64,000 nucleotides of DNA from assembly GCA_040903745.1 (NCBI GenBank), contig JBBDUV010000075.1:45654-109653 (forward strand). Direction: 5' to 3'. The stretch's first letter is position 1, and each line of letters begins with the position of its first letter. The notes beneath the pieces were generated by a model. That model searched no databases, was not told where the DNA came from, and saw only the letters and a list, made by a program, of their open reading frames with translations. The position numbers and the translations under genes are program-made. This DNA comes from M55B112 sp040903745. GTDB taxonomy: Bacteria > Bacteroidota > Bacteroidia > Bacteroidales > GCA-2748055. Positions 36,210 to 46,461 of this stretch are shown piece after piece.

Positions 36210-37916
36210 CTAAAAATCCAGTTCCAAAGGATTGACGCGAAAATCAACCCCAAGTGAAACCTGGTAGTTTAACATATAATTGCTTAGAAATTTAACCGGT
36301 ACAAAATTCCCTTCAGTGGTAGTAGAGGTGGCCACTGTAATCTCAAGCATCATCCTGGTGGCATCATCCATGCCGTTCAAATCATCACCATCCAGCATGA
36401 CAGATAACACATAGGGCTCAAGTACCGCTTCATCCAGTTCTCCCGTGGCGGCGTCAACAGGAGCAGCAGAAATCAATGCCTTCTGCTCATCGAACAGCGA
36501 AGCAACAATAACATCCGATGCATCGATAAAATGAATCTGGGCCGACAATCCAAGGGGCCATTCATTTATTGTAGTCAGCCTGAGCTCCAGTCCTTCAATA
36601 AAGCTAACGTTGCTCATGATCTCAGATAGATCAATATCCAACGTATCCTGCAACGTATAACCCGAAGTACTGAACCACAATGGCAGAATCACTTCAGTCT
36701 CCATCTCCATTTTGCTGTTCCTAAGAAAAAAATTCTGTTCTGTGGCACCCTCAGGACTGCCAATCGTGGCAAGAAAAGAGATATCAATTCTATCAGGTAC
36801 ATTAGAGATCAGCTCATCAATGTTACTGGTTTCTGTATTAATATTCCACTCCGAAGTAACTGTCTCTCCCAGCTGATCAATGGTAGGCGCCAATACCTGG
36901 AAGATATTGTTATCATCCGTGAATTCCAGGCTTGTATATGTACCGTCAGTAGCTGACCTTGCCCCAAGATTCAGAATGTTAAGCGATAAGGGTACACCAT
37001 AGGAATTATGAACCGACAAACTGAATTGCGGATCGGCAAAATAGAACTCCGGCAGTCCGTCAATATTATTAAAGAAATCCAGATCAATGGACTCCTCCAT
37101 ATTGGCCACCTCCCTCTCACCAATAAAACCATAAATAGCATCAAACCCGATATTCGAGATAGAAACTTTGATACCCACTTTTTCATCCGCTGAGATTCCG
37201 GCCGAAGAAAGGGTAAAGGTCAGTGAAAAGGCTAAATCAACAAATGTGCTGTCATTGTTGTGTGACATAATTAAAGAGTAACCGGCAAGATCAACCACCT
37301 CGGTCACATCATAATTACCTGATTGGTCGCTGATGGTATAGACCGTGTCTAGCTGATTACCATCACTGTCAATAATGCTGCTGCTCTGTATATTGATCGT
37401 TCCGTCATGGCTCAGTTCACTGTAAAGTTCGAGGTTCAGACTACCTGAATTAAGCACGATGCTGTCGATCCTGTCACTCGCCTCTGTGCTGAATTCAATC
37501 TTCTCATAATTTTGAAATGTGTATTCCTGTCCCTCCAGCAAACTGCCCCAGAGATTAAAGTTTATTCCGCTTAAAGCATCTACTTCATCTCCTAATTTAA
37601 ACTGAAAGTCTACTGCAGGCTGGTCAGGTACTTCCAGGAATTCCCCCGCCTCAAAGGCAAAAGCTGTCTCTGAAAAATAGATATAAAGCAAGCTGTCTTC
37701 TGTCTGCGAAATCAGTCCGGAAGAGTCATTTACTGCCTCAAGAATATCCTGAATACTGAAATTCCCGTATGCTACCGGGGCAGCAAAGGAGGGGGAAATT
37801 TCAGCTTCTTCAGACAACTTATCCATATTGAACTGGTCAAGATATCCGTCGCATGACCAGACCATTGACGACAGAACAACAAAGAGTGCTCCTATATTTA
37901 GAATTATTTTTTTCAT
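36210..37916 (-). CDS. Uncharacterised large lipoprotein
   Basis: 568 residues. Lipoprotein signal ends SSMVWSC (cysteine at about residue 22). The mature part is acidic and beta-rich, with no catalytic motif recognised. It opens with CDGYLDQFNMDKLSEEAEISPSFAAP (read in parts), a pattern seen in unassigned Bacteroidota lipoproteins. Begins 2 bases after the stop of the 920-residue gene and is followed after 33 bases by the DUF5723 gene, so it is probably part of one envelope assembly. Function unknown. Confidence 0.68.
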   Translation of the reverse strand: MKKIILNIGALFVVLSSMVWSCDGYLDQFNMDKLSEEAEISPSFAAPVAYGNFSIQDILEAVNDSSGLISQTEDSLLYIYFSETAFAFEAGEFLEVPDQPAVDFQFKLGDEVDALSGINFNLWGSLLEGQEYTFQNYEKIEFSTEASDRIDSIVLNSGSLNLELYSELSHDGTINIQSSSIIDSDGNQLDTVYTISDQSGNYDVTEVVDLAGYSLIMSHNNDSTFVDLAFSLTFTLSSAGISADEKVGIKVSISNIGFDAIYGFIGEREVANMEESIDLDFFNNIDGLPEFYFADPQFSLSVHNSYGVPLSLNILNLGARSATDGTYTSLEFTDDNNIFQVLAPTIDQLGETVTSEWNINTETSNIDELISNVPDRIDISFLATIGSPEGATEQNFFLRNSKMEMETEVILPLWFSTSGYTLQDTLDIDLSEIMSNVSFIEGLELRLTTINEWPLGLSAQIHFIDASDVIVASLFDEQKALISAAPVDAATGELDEAVLEPYVLSVMLDGDDLNGMDDATRMMLEITVATSTTTEGNFVPVKFLSNYMLNYQVSLGVDFRVNPLELDF

Positions 37917-37918
37917 GC

Positions 37919-40681
37919 CTATTCAATTGAATAATTATACAAAAATCCGTTTTGACTTCCTACGATCAGATTAAACCTGCTGTCGAAACCGGCAAAATAC
38001 CCGATACTGTACCTTGTATTTCCTTCAAGCGGGAAGCCCTCATATAAAGTGCCATCTGAATTGATCAGATAAATCAAATTATTCTCCATATCAGTCATCC
38101 CAATTTTCAGATCTGATGAGGAAAATTCGTAAATATCCGGCAAAGAACGAATACTACCACCATTGATTTTGAATGAAAATAGTCTTTTTCCCTTTAAATC
38201 AAAAATTTCAAGCAGATTTTTATCAGCATAGATGAATTCTGTATTTCCATCCTGGTTGATATCCTTTATACGAAAAAAGTGATCGGATGTTGCAGTATGC
38301 TCAAAAACAGTTTCAACCTCTCCATTTAAATTGATCCCAATGATATCACCAGAAACTTCTGAGGTAATAAACCGCGGACCTCTTCCCGATATATTCATAT
38401 CAAGATAAAAAACATTATTGTTAGAGGCAATTACCGGGTCCTTAATCAATATCCTTTCATCTCCCCTCCTGTCCAATATATAGGCTCTGATCTGATCCGA
38501 AAAAACAATATAATCCTTATCCCCAATCCTAAAATGTTGAACCGGTTTTTGAACCGTGCCTTCAGAGCTCGGAAACTTCCAGCCAGGCACAATGTTCCCC
38601 TCAATATCATATACATAAACCTCCCTGTTCTCACACGCCACGAAAATCCTGTACTCTTTTCTTTTATCATAGTCAAACAATGCCAGACCATTGGTTGCAT
38701 CTGCACGCAATTTAATTGGATATCGTTCCACATAATTTCCATTCCTGTCCAACAGGTGAATTCCTGTTGCGGTATTGAAAAGATATTGCAATTTTCCATT
38801 ATTATAGTAATCGACCTGAAATATCTCGCCCATAACCGGACCATCCAATCTCACCTTCCACAAAATCCGACCCGTACTGTTAATCAGGTATACTGTGTTT
38901 TTGGCATCCTGCACAACGATCTCCTTCTCTGAAGTGTAATGATTAATAGTCAAATAGGGTTTCCCTATGGCGGTCGAATCCAGAAGGCTTTCCCAAACGG
39001 TATGCGCCTTCTCTTTTATCTGCGAGGTATAGCCAAGACTTATGCTTGAATAAAACATCTCCCCTTCAGTTACGTACTGAATAATTATTCCGGGTATCTT
39101 TCTAATAGGTTGTGATAGTTCTTTAGTAACCTGTTTTACCGGTTTTTTTAACATGTAGTCCTTCCTGGCCATATAGGATCCAGGGTTGAAAAAGTATGTG
39201 AAATTAGATTTGGTCGACATCAGATTGTTCAAATCCTCAAAATATACCTCATTTATCAGTGTCTTGTGAAGAATATTTTGATAAATTGTTCTGGAAATGG
39301 CCTCTTTTGAATCACTAAAAACGATATAATTATCATATAATGCAAAATGGGACTTGATAAACTTCCTAATAATATAATGTTGATAGAATTGTTCCGGAAA
39401 ATTAAAGATGTTATAACCAATCTGGTCGTCCAGCTGAAAGCTGTCGGTATACTGTTTCGAATCTTCTTCCCTAACCGCTGCCATTTCATCAATCCAATGG
39501 GTTAGCCTGTTTAACGTCTCAGAATGGCTTCTTATCTCAACCATCACAACTTCATTATAGCTTTCTTTTCTGTTATCCTCCATTGTAAACCATACAATTT
39601 CATCACTGACCATCTCCAGAATACCACTGAAAATACTCTCTTCAACGCTCATTTTAGACTGATTATCGGCCGACTGAAATTCTAATAATTCGTCTCTCTC
39701 TTCAAGTTCTTCCTTGAATCTGTTTGCGAAACGTTGTACATCACTGATTCCAACAGCCATAAATTCTATGGCATTGGATGGAATAAAAGAAGTTGCATCC
39801 ATGCGTACAGGTCTTTGCCCCTGAAAAAGATTGAGCCAATTTCCTAAAGAATCATCAGCAAAGGTCATTCCATGCAGCAACATAACATCCTCCCTTAAGT
39901 CAATGTCGAATTCTCCCCAGGATGCCAGCTCAGAAACCGGAGACAATTTATAATGCATTTCATTGTTGATCAGGGGAAAGAAAAGCTGATCAAGAAACGG
40001 GTAGTTCAGGTACAAATTTCCCAATACATATTTTCCGGCTGTAGGAGCAACCTTTTTAAAGCCCTTCTGAAAATATATGCCACTGTTGGAATTCAATGTT
40101 CTGATAGCATCTTCAAGCAAAATTGATGATGTACCAGCAATCAGCAGTCCTCCCGTGATCGCATAGGAAAAACCCTTTACATTATTATTATTGCGGAAGG
40201 AAACATCTTTTAAAATTACTGTTTCATATCTCCTTTCATTGACAATTACCCCTATATCAAAAACCGAATTGAGTTCATGGTCCAATTCGCTGAACGAGAC
40301 ATTTTCTCCGGGAGAAACATAGAAAAGCGCTGATAACCTGTCTTTTCCCAGTAGGTGAATAGAAAGGCTCAGTTGTCCACTTTCAAGGCATTTCCTGAGC
40401 AGGGGCATGCGGTTCAGATGGTCATGCAATTGCTGAAAAAGCGAATCAAATTCATTGAAATACCGGTAGGTCAGCAAGTCTGCCCACAACTGGCTCTCTG
40501 TCTCAAATTCTTCGGAAAAGAACCGATAATCCAGTTTTTCTATAAACAGGACAGCATTGGCCGGAACCGCCTCCGCAGCATCTGCTTTCTGATAAGAATG
40601 CTTGCTTCTGAACAAAACAATAAAAAGCAAACCTGTCACAATGATCGCTGGAATACCAACAATTAAAATCCTTTTCAGCAT
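37919..40681 (-). CDS. Membrane-anchored DUF3352-like protein with C-terminal beta-propeller
   Basis: 920 residues. One N-terminal membrane helix (about 5-25), then a long region with the pattern AEAVPANAVLFIEKLDYRFF that resembles DUF3352. From about residue 590 a run of repeated units suggests a seven- or eight-bladed propeller: TVYLINSTGRILW, GIHLLDRNGNYVE, EVYVYDIEGNIVPGW, RAYILDRRGDE, DIIGINLNGEVE, LLEIFDLKGKRLF, LIYLINSDGTLYEGF and a closing GFLYNYSIE. No enzyme motif seen. The bulk should be periplasmic. First gene of the three-gene minus-strand set; a TATTTTTG -7-like sequence (40707-40700, minus) lies just upstream without a clear -33. Confidence 0.72.
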   Translation of the reverse strand: MLKRILIVGIPAIIVTGLLFIVLFRSKHSYQKADAAEAVPANAVLFIEKLDYRFFSEEFETESQLWADLLTYRYFNEFDSLFQQLHDHLNRMPLLRKCLESGQLSLSIHLLGKDRLSALFYVSPGENVSFSELDHELNSVFDIGVIVNERRYETVILKDVSFRNNNNVKGFSYAITGGLLIAGTSSILLEDAIRTLNSNSGIYFQKGFKKVAPTAGKYVLGNLYLNYPFLDQLFFPLINNEMHYKLSPVSELASWGEFDIDLREDVMLLHGMTFADDSLGNWLNLFQGQRPVRMDATSFIPSNAIEFMAVGISDVQRFANRFKEELEERDELLEFQSADNQSKMSVEESIFSGILEMVSDEIVWFTMEDNRKESYNEVVMVEIRSHSETLNRLTHWIDEMAAVREEDSKQYTDSFQLDDQIGYNIFNFPEQFYQHYIIRKFIKSHFALYDNYIVFSDSKEAISRTIYQNILHKTLINEVYFEDLNNLMSTKSNFTYFFNPGSYMARKDYMLKKPVKQVTKELSQPIRKIPGIIIQYVTEGEMFYSSISLGYTSQIKEKAHTVWESLLDSTAIGKPYLTINHYTSEKEIVVQDAKNTVYLINSTGRILWKVRLDGPVMGEIFQVDYYNNGKLQYLFNTATGIHLLDRNGNYVERYPIKLRADATNGLALFDYDKRKEYRIFVACENREVYVYDIEGNIVPGWKFPSSEGTVQKPVQHFRIGDKDYIVFSDQIRAYILDRRGDERILIKDPVIASNNNVFYLDMNISGRGPRFITSEVSGDIIGINLNGEVETVFEHTATSDHFFRIKDINQDGNTEFIYADKNLLEIFDLKGKRLFSFKINGGSIRSLPDIYEFSSSDLKIGMTDMENNLIYLINSDGTLYEGFPLEGNTRYSIGYFAGFDSRFNLIVGSQNGFLYNYSIE

Positions 40682-40858
40682 GAATCATCACTTTACATTC
40701 AAAAATATAAAAAAGCATAGTTTATTCTCCAGGAACTTACCAACATTATAAATTTGATATCCTCAGTACAGAACAAAAAATTCCTCTATTATTTATACAT
40801 TTGAACCTGTCTGACTGGTACAATTTTTGCGGACATAATAAAGCAATACGGGTAAAAC

Positions 40859-43246
40859 ATGAAAACTGTTGTACTGATTTTTTTTATTCTCTTTTCCCTC
40901 AATGCTTACGGGCAGCGTTTTAGGGTGTTATCGGATAACAGCCGCGATCCGGTTGCCAATGTCGCGCTATTCAATACAACCAGGGAAAGAGCAGCAATAA
41001 CAGATAGCATGGGATTTACCGGACCATTGCCGTTTTTACCAGGCGATACCATTGTGCTCCAGCACCCATCCTATAATACTGTGATGTTCCCTTACCATGA
41101 AATCAGGGATAAAAAGGTAATCCGGATGTCCAAGCGAAACATTCTGTTCGATGAATTTATCATCTCAGCCAGTAAAACAAGAGAAAGCAAACAGCTGCTT
41201 CCATATAAAGTAAGTGTTCTTCAGAATAAAGAGATAAGAAATAATCCTTCACAAACTTCTGCTGATCTATTGATGGAGACCGGAAATATCATTGTTCAAA
41301 AAACACAGGCTGGAGGAGGAAGTCCCATCCTGAGAGGATTTGAAGCAAACAAAATCCTGCTGGTAGTGGATGGTGTAAGACTGAATAACGCGATTTACAG
41401 AAGCGGCCACCTTCAAAACGCGATTACGATCGATCATGCCATTTTGGATAGAACCGAGGTGATCTTCGGTCCCAGTTCACTGATCTATGGCAGTGATGCA
41501 CTCGGTGGAGTAATCCACTATTACACAAAGAACCCAGAGCTTGGCGGGGATAATAAAAAAAGGATAAACGGAGGCGCCTATATACAGCACTCCACAGCCA
41601 ATAATGGAAAAGCCGGACACCTGAACTTCAATGTGGGAGGAGAAAAGATGGGCTCTCTGACAAGCATTTCCTATAAGGACCTGGGGAATGTGCGAATTGG
41701 TTCTACAAGAAATCTTTTTTACGGTGATTGGGGGAAAACATTGCATTATGCCAAACGGGAAGAAGATGGTACAGACAGCATGTATGTTAATCAAAATGAA
41801 AATATTCAGCTTCACACTGCCTATAAACAGATTGACTTCCTGCAAAAATTGAAATATTCCCAATCAGAGTTTATTGACTGGATTATGAACTTTCAGTATT
41901 CTACCTCTTCCAAAATCGAAAGGGGAGATTTTCTAAATGATTATAGCGGAGGTTATCTGGAATATGCTGAATACTATTATGGTCCTCAGAACCGGCTGCT
42001 TGCATCGGTAAAAAACGTAAACCGAAACGATAACTCGTTCTTCACAAACGCTACATCAATCTTTGCTTACCAGCTAGTTGACGAAGAGAGGGTTTCAAGA
42101 AGATTCAATTCAAACGACAGACTCTCACAACTTGAGAGGGTAAATGTACTTAGCTTGAATATCGATTTGCTGAAAATATGGGATGCAAACAAAAGACTTA
42201 ATTACGGCTTTGACCTGATATATAACAATGTGGGCTCAGGTGCAACCTATGAAAACATTGTAACCGATAAAATACGCCCGGCGCAGACACGCTATCCATC
42301 AGGAGGAAGCAATACCTTTTCCTCATCAATATATGCCAGTTATAAAAAAATCTTTAGCGATGAACTGGTTCTAAACGGTGGACTTAGATACAACTATTCA
42401 CTGCTCCATTCAGTATTTAACAACCCCTCTCTCGCATTTGATACTACGAGGATTAATTATGGAGCATTAACAGGAAGCGCCAGTCTGGTGTATCACCCTA
42501 CCCAGGAGTGGCAGATCAATGCCATTCTCTCCTCCGGGTACAGAAATCCAAATGTGGATGATTATGGAAAAATCAGAGCCAAGAATGATTATATCATCAT
42601 ACCCAATCCCGACATCAAACCAGAATATACCTACAATGCAGAAATGGGGGTGAGCAGGGTAATAGAAGGATTTCTCAGGATGGATGCTGTTGGCTATTAT
42701 ACTTTACTAACCAATGCTATTGTTCGTACCGACTACACCTTAAACGGACAGGACTCCCTGTTCTATGACGGAACGTTGTATAGGATCTCTGCCAATTACA
42801 ATGCGAATCTGGCACATATCTACGGAGCTTCAATAAATGTGATCTCAGACTTTTACAACAACATTGTGCTGAAAGCATCCATGAATATCACTAAAGGAAA
42901 AAACCTTACTGACGACGTACCGCTCGGGCATATCCCCCCAGTATTTGGCAGGGTAAGTATTACCTATGATTACAAAAAACTTATGTTCGATAGTTACATT
43001 TATTACAATGGATGGAAATTTACCGATGCGCTTTCTCCTTACGGTGAGGACAACGAAGAAGAAGCAACCATATTTGGATTCCCCGCCTGGTGGACCCTCA
43101 ACTTGAATACCTCATATACAATCAATGATTATCTTACGGTCCGGTTCAGCATTGAAAACATTCTCGATCAGTTTTACAAACCCTACGCTTCGGGAGTAAG
43201 TGCACCAGGCAGAAATTTCATACTCACCCTGCGAACAAATTTCTGA
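40859..43246 (+). CDS. TonB-dependent outer membrane receptor
   Basis: 795 residues. Signal peptide ending NAYGQ, then a carboxypeptidase-regulatory-like domain of about 80 residues, then a plug domain (SADLLMETGNIIVQKTQAGG, SPILRGFEANKILLVVDGVRLN, IYGSDALGGVI) and a 22-strand-type barrel ending ILTLRTNF with the aromatic last residue. The motif NPDIKPEYTYNAEMG is a conserved receptor box. It resembles hemoglobin/transferrin- or cobalamin-type receptors; the substrate cannot be read from sequence. TACATTTG at 40796-40803 is a possible -7 element but lacks a -33. Confidence 0.9.
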   Translation: MKTVVLIFFILFSLNAYGQRFRVLSDNSRDPVANVALFNTTRERAAITDSMGFTGPLPFLPGDTIVLQHPSYNTVMFPYHEIRDKKVIRMSKRNILFDEFIISASKTRESKQLLPYKVSVLQNKEIRNNPSQTSADLLMETGNIIVQKTQAGGGSPILRGFEANKILLVVDGVRLNNAIYRSGHLQNAITIDHAILDRTEVIFGPSSLIYGSDALGGVIHYYTKNPELGGDNKKRINGGAYIQHSTANNGKAGHLNFNVGGEKMGSLTSISYKDLGNVRIGSTRNLFYGDWGKTLHYAKREEDGTDSMYVNQNENIQLHTAYKQIDFLQKLKYSQSEFIDWIMNFQYSTSSKIERGDFLNDYSGGYLEYAEYYYGPQNRLLASVKNVNRNDNSFFTNATSIFAYQLVDEERVSRRFNSNDRLSQLERVNVLSLNIDLLKIWDANKRLNYGFDLIYNNVGSGATYENIVTDKIRPAQTRYPSGGSNTFSSSIYASYKKIFSDELVLNGGLRYNYSLLHSVFNNPSLAFDTTRINYGALTGSASLVYHPTQEWQINAILSSGYRNPNVDDYGKIRAKNDYIIIPNPDIKPEYTYNAEMGVSRVIEGFLRMDAVGYYTLLTNAIVRTDYTLNGQDSLFYDGTLYRISANYNANLAHIYGASINVISDFYNNIVLKASMNITKGKNLTDDVPLGHIPPVFGRVSITYDYKKLMFDSYIYYNGWKFTDALSPYGEDNEEEATIFGFPAWWTLNLNTSYTINDYLTVRFSIENILDQFYKPYASGVSAPGRNFILTLRTNF

Positions 43247-43295
43247 TCCTTTGAATGGATTTCTTTTTATATTATTTGCTATTTTTATCCTCTTC

Positions 43296-43973
43296 ATGTC
43301 AGAAATATCACCCAAAATCGAAGAAAGCTGGAAGAGAGCTCTTTGGCAAGAGTTCCAATCTGAATATTTCACTCAATTGAAGAATTTCCTGCTCAATGAA
43401 AAATCACACTACAACATCTATCCTCCCGGGCCATTGATTTTTAATGCTTTTAACCGCACCCCACTGCATAAGGTACAGGTTGTGATTCTCGGACAGGACC
43501 CCTACCATGGTAAAGGTCAGGCACACGGATTATGTTTTTCGGTTCCCGAAGGAATAAAACCACCGCCGTCACTGGTAAATATTTTTAAGGAAATTCATGC
43601 CGATACCGGACTCCCTGTTCCTGCCCACGGCAACCTGGAGCCCTGGGCCGACCAGGGCGTTATGCTGCTGAACGCAACACTCACCGTCCGTGCCTCCTCT
43701 CCCGGATCACACCAGAACAAAGGCTGGGAACAATTTACAGACCAGGTAATAAGGATTATTTCTGAACAACGTAAAAATGTGGTATTCCTGCTTTGGGGAA
43801 AATATGCACAGGCCAAAAGGCCTCTGATCGATCCCGCACGTCACCTGGTTCTTCAAGCAGCCCACCCTTCTCCCTTCTCAGTCTACAACGGTTTTTTCGG
43901 CTGTAAACACTTCTCTGAAACCAATAAGTTTTTAAAAGATAACGGCCTCGAAGAGGTACACTGGGAAATTTAA
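43296..43973 (+). CDS. ung: Uracil-DNA glycosylase
   Basis: 225 residues from the ATG at 43296 (MSEISPKIEESW), chosen because an earlier in-frame start would overlap the receptor gene and add an unrelated hydrophobic segment. It removes uracil from DNA. Family 1 motifs: GQDPYHG with the catalytic aspartate, LLNATLTVR, and AAHPSPFS with the catalytic histidine. Length normal. Followed by a rho-independent terminator. Confidence 0.97.
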   Translation: MSEISPKIEESWKRALWQEFQSEYFTQLKNFLLNEKSHYNIYPPGPLIFNAFNRTPLHKVQVVILGQDPYHGKGQAHGLCFSVPEGIKPPPSLVNIFKEIHADTGLPVPAHGNLEPWADQGVMLLNATLTVRASSPGSHQNKGWEQFTDQVIRIISEQRKNVVFLLWGKYAQAKRPLIDPARHLVLQAAHPSPFSVYNGFFGCKHFSETNKFLKDNGLEEVHWEI

Positions 43974-44092
43974 TGCTGAAAAACAGAATAATAAGCAGGA
44001 TCCAAAGACCATTCTCCTCTCTTTGGCACAGTATTTGCTTTTTATTAAGCGACAGTTCATCCAAGCATATACCTGACTTTATTCGGGGCATG

Positions 44093-44120
44093 GTCCGTCT
44101 CACTCAGAGGCGGGCTTTTT
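44093..44120 (+). terminator. Rho-independent terminator downstream of ung
   Basis: Nine-base-pair stem GTCCGTCTC (44093-44101) with GAGGCGGGC (44107-44115), two G-T pairs, 5-base loop, then TTTTT. No T-run on the other strand, so it should act on plus-strand transcripts. It abuts the end of the convergent trpS. Confidence 0.8.
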
Positions 44121-44124
44121 ATTT

Positions 44125-45114
44125 TTAAAAACTTTTGTACCCGATGATCTCCCGAACTTCACGGAGTGTTTTAGAGGCGCTTTCACGGGCCTTCTCAGCT
44201 CCCCTCTCAACCACATGACGCAAATATTCATCGTCGTGGTATATCGCCTGTATCTTCTCTCTATACGGGGTTGTGAATTTGACAATCTCCTCTGCAAGCT
44301 GTTTTTTCAGGTCACCATAACGAATCGTACAATTATTGTACTTCTCTTCATAATGTGCCAGTGTCGATTCGTCCGACATGATTTTAAGAAGGTAAAATAA
44401 ATTCTGAATCGCTTCAGGCTTTTCCGAATTGGGCCTTTTAGGACCAGAATCAGTTACTGCACGCATTACTTTTTTACGAATCACTTCAGATTCATCGTTC
44501 AGGTAAATTCCGTTTCCTTCTGATTTTCCCATCTTGCCCGTTCCGTCAAGACCAGGGACCTTCACCAAATCACTTCCAAAATTGAATGGTTCCGGTAAGG
44601 TAAAATAATCAACATTGTAAATATGATTAAACCTTTTTGCAAACTTTCTGGCCATCTCAAGATTTTGTTCCTGGTCTTTTCCCACCGGTACCTTGTTGGC
44701 ATTATGAATAATAATGTCGGCGCACATCAGCACAGGGTATGTCAACAAACCTGCATTTACATTCTCCGGCTGCTTTCTGATTTTCTCCTTGAAAGTGGTG
44801 GTCCGCTCCAGTTCTCCAACGTACGCGTTCATGTTTAACAGGAGATATAACTGGGATATTTCCGGAACATCACTCTGAATGTAGATAGTAGCCCTCTCCG
44901 GATCAATACCACAGGCTAAGTATTCGGAAAGTACCTTTTTAATGTTTTCGTGCAGATTTTCTGGCTTCGGATGTGTAGTTAGTGAATGCAGATCAGCTAT
45001 AAAGAAAAAACAATTATATTCATGCTGCATCTTCACAAAATTACTTACCGCCCCAAAATAGTTGCCCAAATGCAGGTTGCCGGTTGACCTGATTCCACTT
45101 AATACAGTTTCCAT
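44125..45114 (-). CDS. trpS: Tryptophanyl-tRNA synthetase
   Basis: 329 residues from the ATG at 45114, giving METVLSGIRSTGNLHLGNYFG; an upstream ATG at 45138 would extend into the promoter. Class I synthetase: the HIGH-type motif is NLHLGN and the KMSKS-type motif is GKMGKSEGN. ADLHSLTTHP, NAGLLTYPVLMCADII and VGKDQEQNLEMARKFA are conserved TrpRS blocks. It charges tRNA-Trp. Length normal. Confidence 0.97.
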   Translation of the reverse strand: METVLSGIRSTGNLHLGNYFGAVSNFVKMQHEYNCFFFIADLHSLTTHPKPENLHENIKKVLSEYLACGIDPERATIYIQSDVPEISQLYLLLNMNAYVGELERTTTFKEKIRKQPENVNAGLLTYPVLMCADIIIHNANKVPVGKDQEQNLEMARKFAKRFNHIYNVDYFTLPEPFNFGSDLVKVPGLDGTGKMGKSEGNGIYLNDESEVIRKKVMRAVTDSGPKRPNSEKPEAIQNLFYLLKIMSDESTLAHYEEKYNNCTIRYGDLKKQLAEEIVKFTTPYREKIQAIYHDDEYLRHVVERGAEKARESASKTLREVREIIGYKSF

Positions 45115-45135
45115 ATCTATTTTTAATAATGGATG

Positions 45136-45166
45136 CAAAATTAGCCATGAAATTCAGGTAGTGCAA
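45136..45166 (-). promoter_or_regulatory. Bacteroidota-type promoter for trpS
   Basis: On the minus strand: TTG (45166-45164), 20 bases, TAATTTTG (45143-45136), a full TAnnTTTG match. Predicted start of transcription is about 45131, some 17 bases before the ATG at 45114. Confidence 0.55.
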
Positions 45167-45310
45167 GTATTCCTTTAAATATTGTTGATCGAATGAACTA
45201 AAAATAGCTACTTTTACCCCCCCCTTTTGCATTACAGCTTACAAAAACTGTTGATAAAACCCGAGGATAATTGCTATTATTTGCATATTTTTAAATTTAA
45301 AGCCAGTTCA

Positions 45311-45655
45311 ATGGAATCCACCAGACAACAGAAAGTATCCAGAATGCTGCAGAGAGAATTGGGAAAATACTTTCAGCAACATGCCCGGGAGATGTTGCCC
45401 GGAAAAATGATTACCGTAACGGTTGTAAGGATCAGTCCTGACCTGGGAGTTGCAAAAGTATACCTGAGCATATTTCCGCTAAATGAGAAGGAAGAGCCAC
45501 TGGAAAACATCCGGGCGAATGCATCTTCAATCAGATTCGATATCGGAAAGAAAATAAAGAACCAGGTACGAAGTATTCCGGAATTCATCTATTACCTGGA
45601 TGATTCACTTGATTACATAGAGAATATTGATAACCTGCTTAACGAGGATAGATGA
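45311..45655 (+). CDS. rbfA: 30S ribosome-binding factor A
   Basis: 114 residues from the ATG at 45311 (MESTRQQKVSRMLQRELGKY); earlier in-frame codons would add a non-family extension. KH-like fold that assists 16S rRNA 5'-end maturation and cold adaptation of the 30S subunit. Blocks ITVTVVRISPDLGVAKVYLSIFP and VRSIPEFIYYLDDSLDYIENID are the RbfA core. Its stop overlaps the methyltransferase start (ATGA). Confidence 0.95.
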   Translation: MESTRQQKVSRMLQRELGKYFQQHAREMLPGKMITVTVVRISPDLGVAKVYLSIFPLNEKEEPLENIRANASSIRFDIGKKIKNQVRSIPEFIYYLDDSLDYIENIDNLLNEDR

Positions 45656-46461
45656 AATATGACCCGATAAAAAAAAGAGTGGGTTCTGTATTTAATAGAA
45701 CCCCCTTCTTACGTAAGCTTTTCTATCATCTGCTGAATCTCCTTTTGCTCAGATCCTGGCATGTCAGAAAAGAACTGCGAAAAATAAGACCCTTGCTCCC
45801 CGATTCTCCTTCAATACTGGATGCAGGCTCCGGATTCGGACAGTATGACTATACCATGGCTTTACAATTTCCCTCCTCAACAATCACGGCCGTGGATATT
45901 AAACAGGATCAAATTGACGATTGCAATAATTTCTTCAACCGCATAGGCAAATCAGATAGAGTTAAATTTGAATATGGAGATCTGACCCGCTGGTCGAAAC
46001 CTGATACATTTGATCTGGCCCTCTCAGTAGATGTAATGGAACACATTGAAGATGATATAACGGTATTCAGGAACCTGGCTGATAGCCTGAAAAAAGGCCG
46101 GTTTTTAATCATATCAACCCCTTCGGATATGGGGGGGAGTGATGTCCATGATGATCATGAAGACTCGTTTATTGAGGAGCATGTCAGGGACGGATACTCA
46201 ATCAAAGATATCGAAAGCAAACTGCGCGAAGCAGGTTTTTCTACTATTGAAAGCAGATACTCCTATGGAATACCGGGTAAGATTTCTTGGAAACTTTCTA
46301 TGAAATGGCCGGTAATGATGGCCGGATCCTCCAAAATCATGCTGATACTGCTTCCATTCTATTACATTTTAGTATATCCCGTCTGTTTTGTACTGAACAT
46401 AATTGACACGAATATCCCGCATAAAACCGGGACCGGATTAATCGTAAAATGTGTTAAATGA
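45652..46461 (+). CDS. Class I SAM-dependent methyltransferase with C-terminal membrane segment
   Basis: 269 residues. The SAM site reads ILDAGSGFGQYDYTMA (motif I), TAVDIKQDQIDDC (motif II) and LALSVDVMEHIEDD (motif post-II, typical of type 11 methyltransferases). After the catalytic domain comes a hydrophobic stretch of about 25 residues (MLILLPFYYILVYPVCFVL), so it may be membrane-attached. The substrate is unknown. It overlaps rbfA and the next permease gene by 4 bases each, which indicates a tightly coupled operon. Confidence 0.87.
   Translation: MKYDPIKKRVGSVFNRTPFLRKLFYHLLNLLLLRSWHVRKELRKIRPLLPDSPSILDAGSGFGQYDYTMALQFPSSTITAVDIKQDQIDDCNNFFNRIGKSDRVKFEYGDLTRWSKPDTFDLALSVDVMEHIEDDITVFRNLADSLKKGRFLIISTPSDMGGSDVHDDHEDSFIEEHVRDGYSIKDIESKLREAGFSTIESRYSYGIPGKISWKLSMKWPVMMAGSSKIMLILLPFYYILVYPVCFVLNIIDTNIPHKTGTGLIVKCVK

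Noticed and set aside
43200..43295. N-terminal extension of ung
   Set aside because: It overlaps the end of the TonB receptor gene and gives a hydrophobic leader not found in uracil-DNA glycosylases; the ATG at 43296 fits the family.
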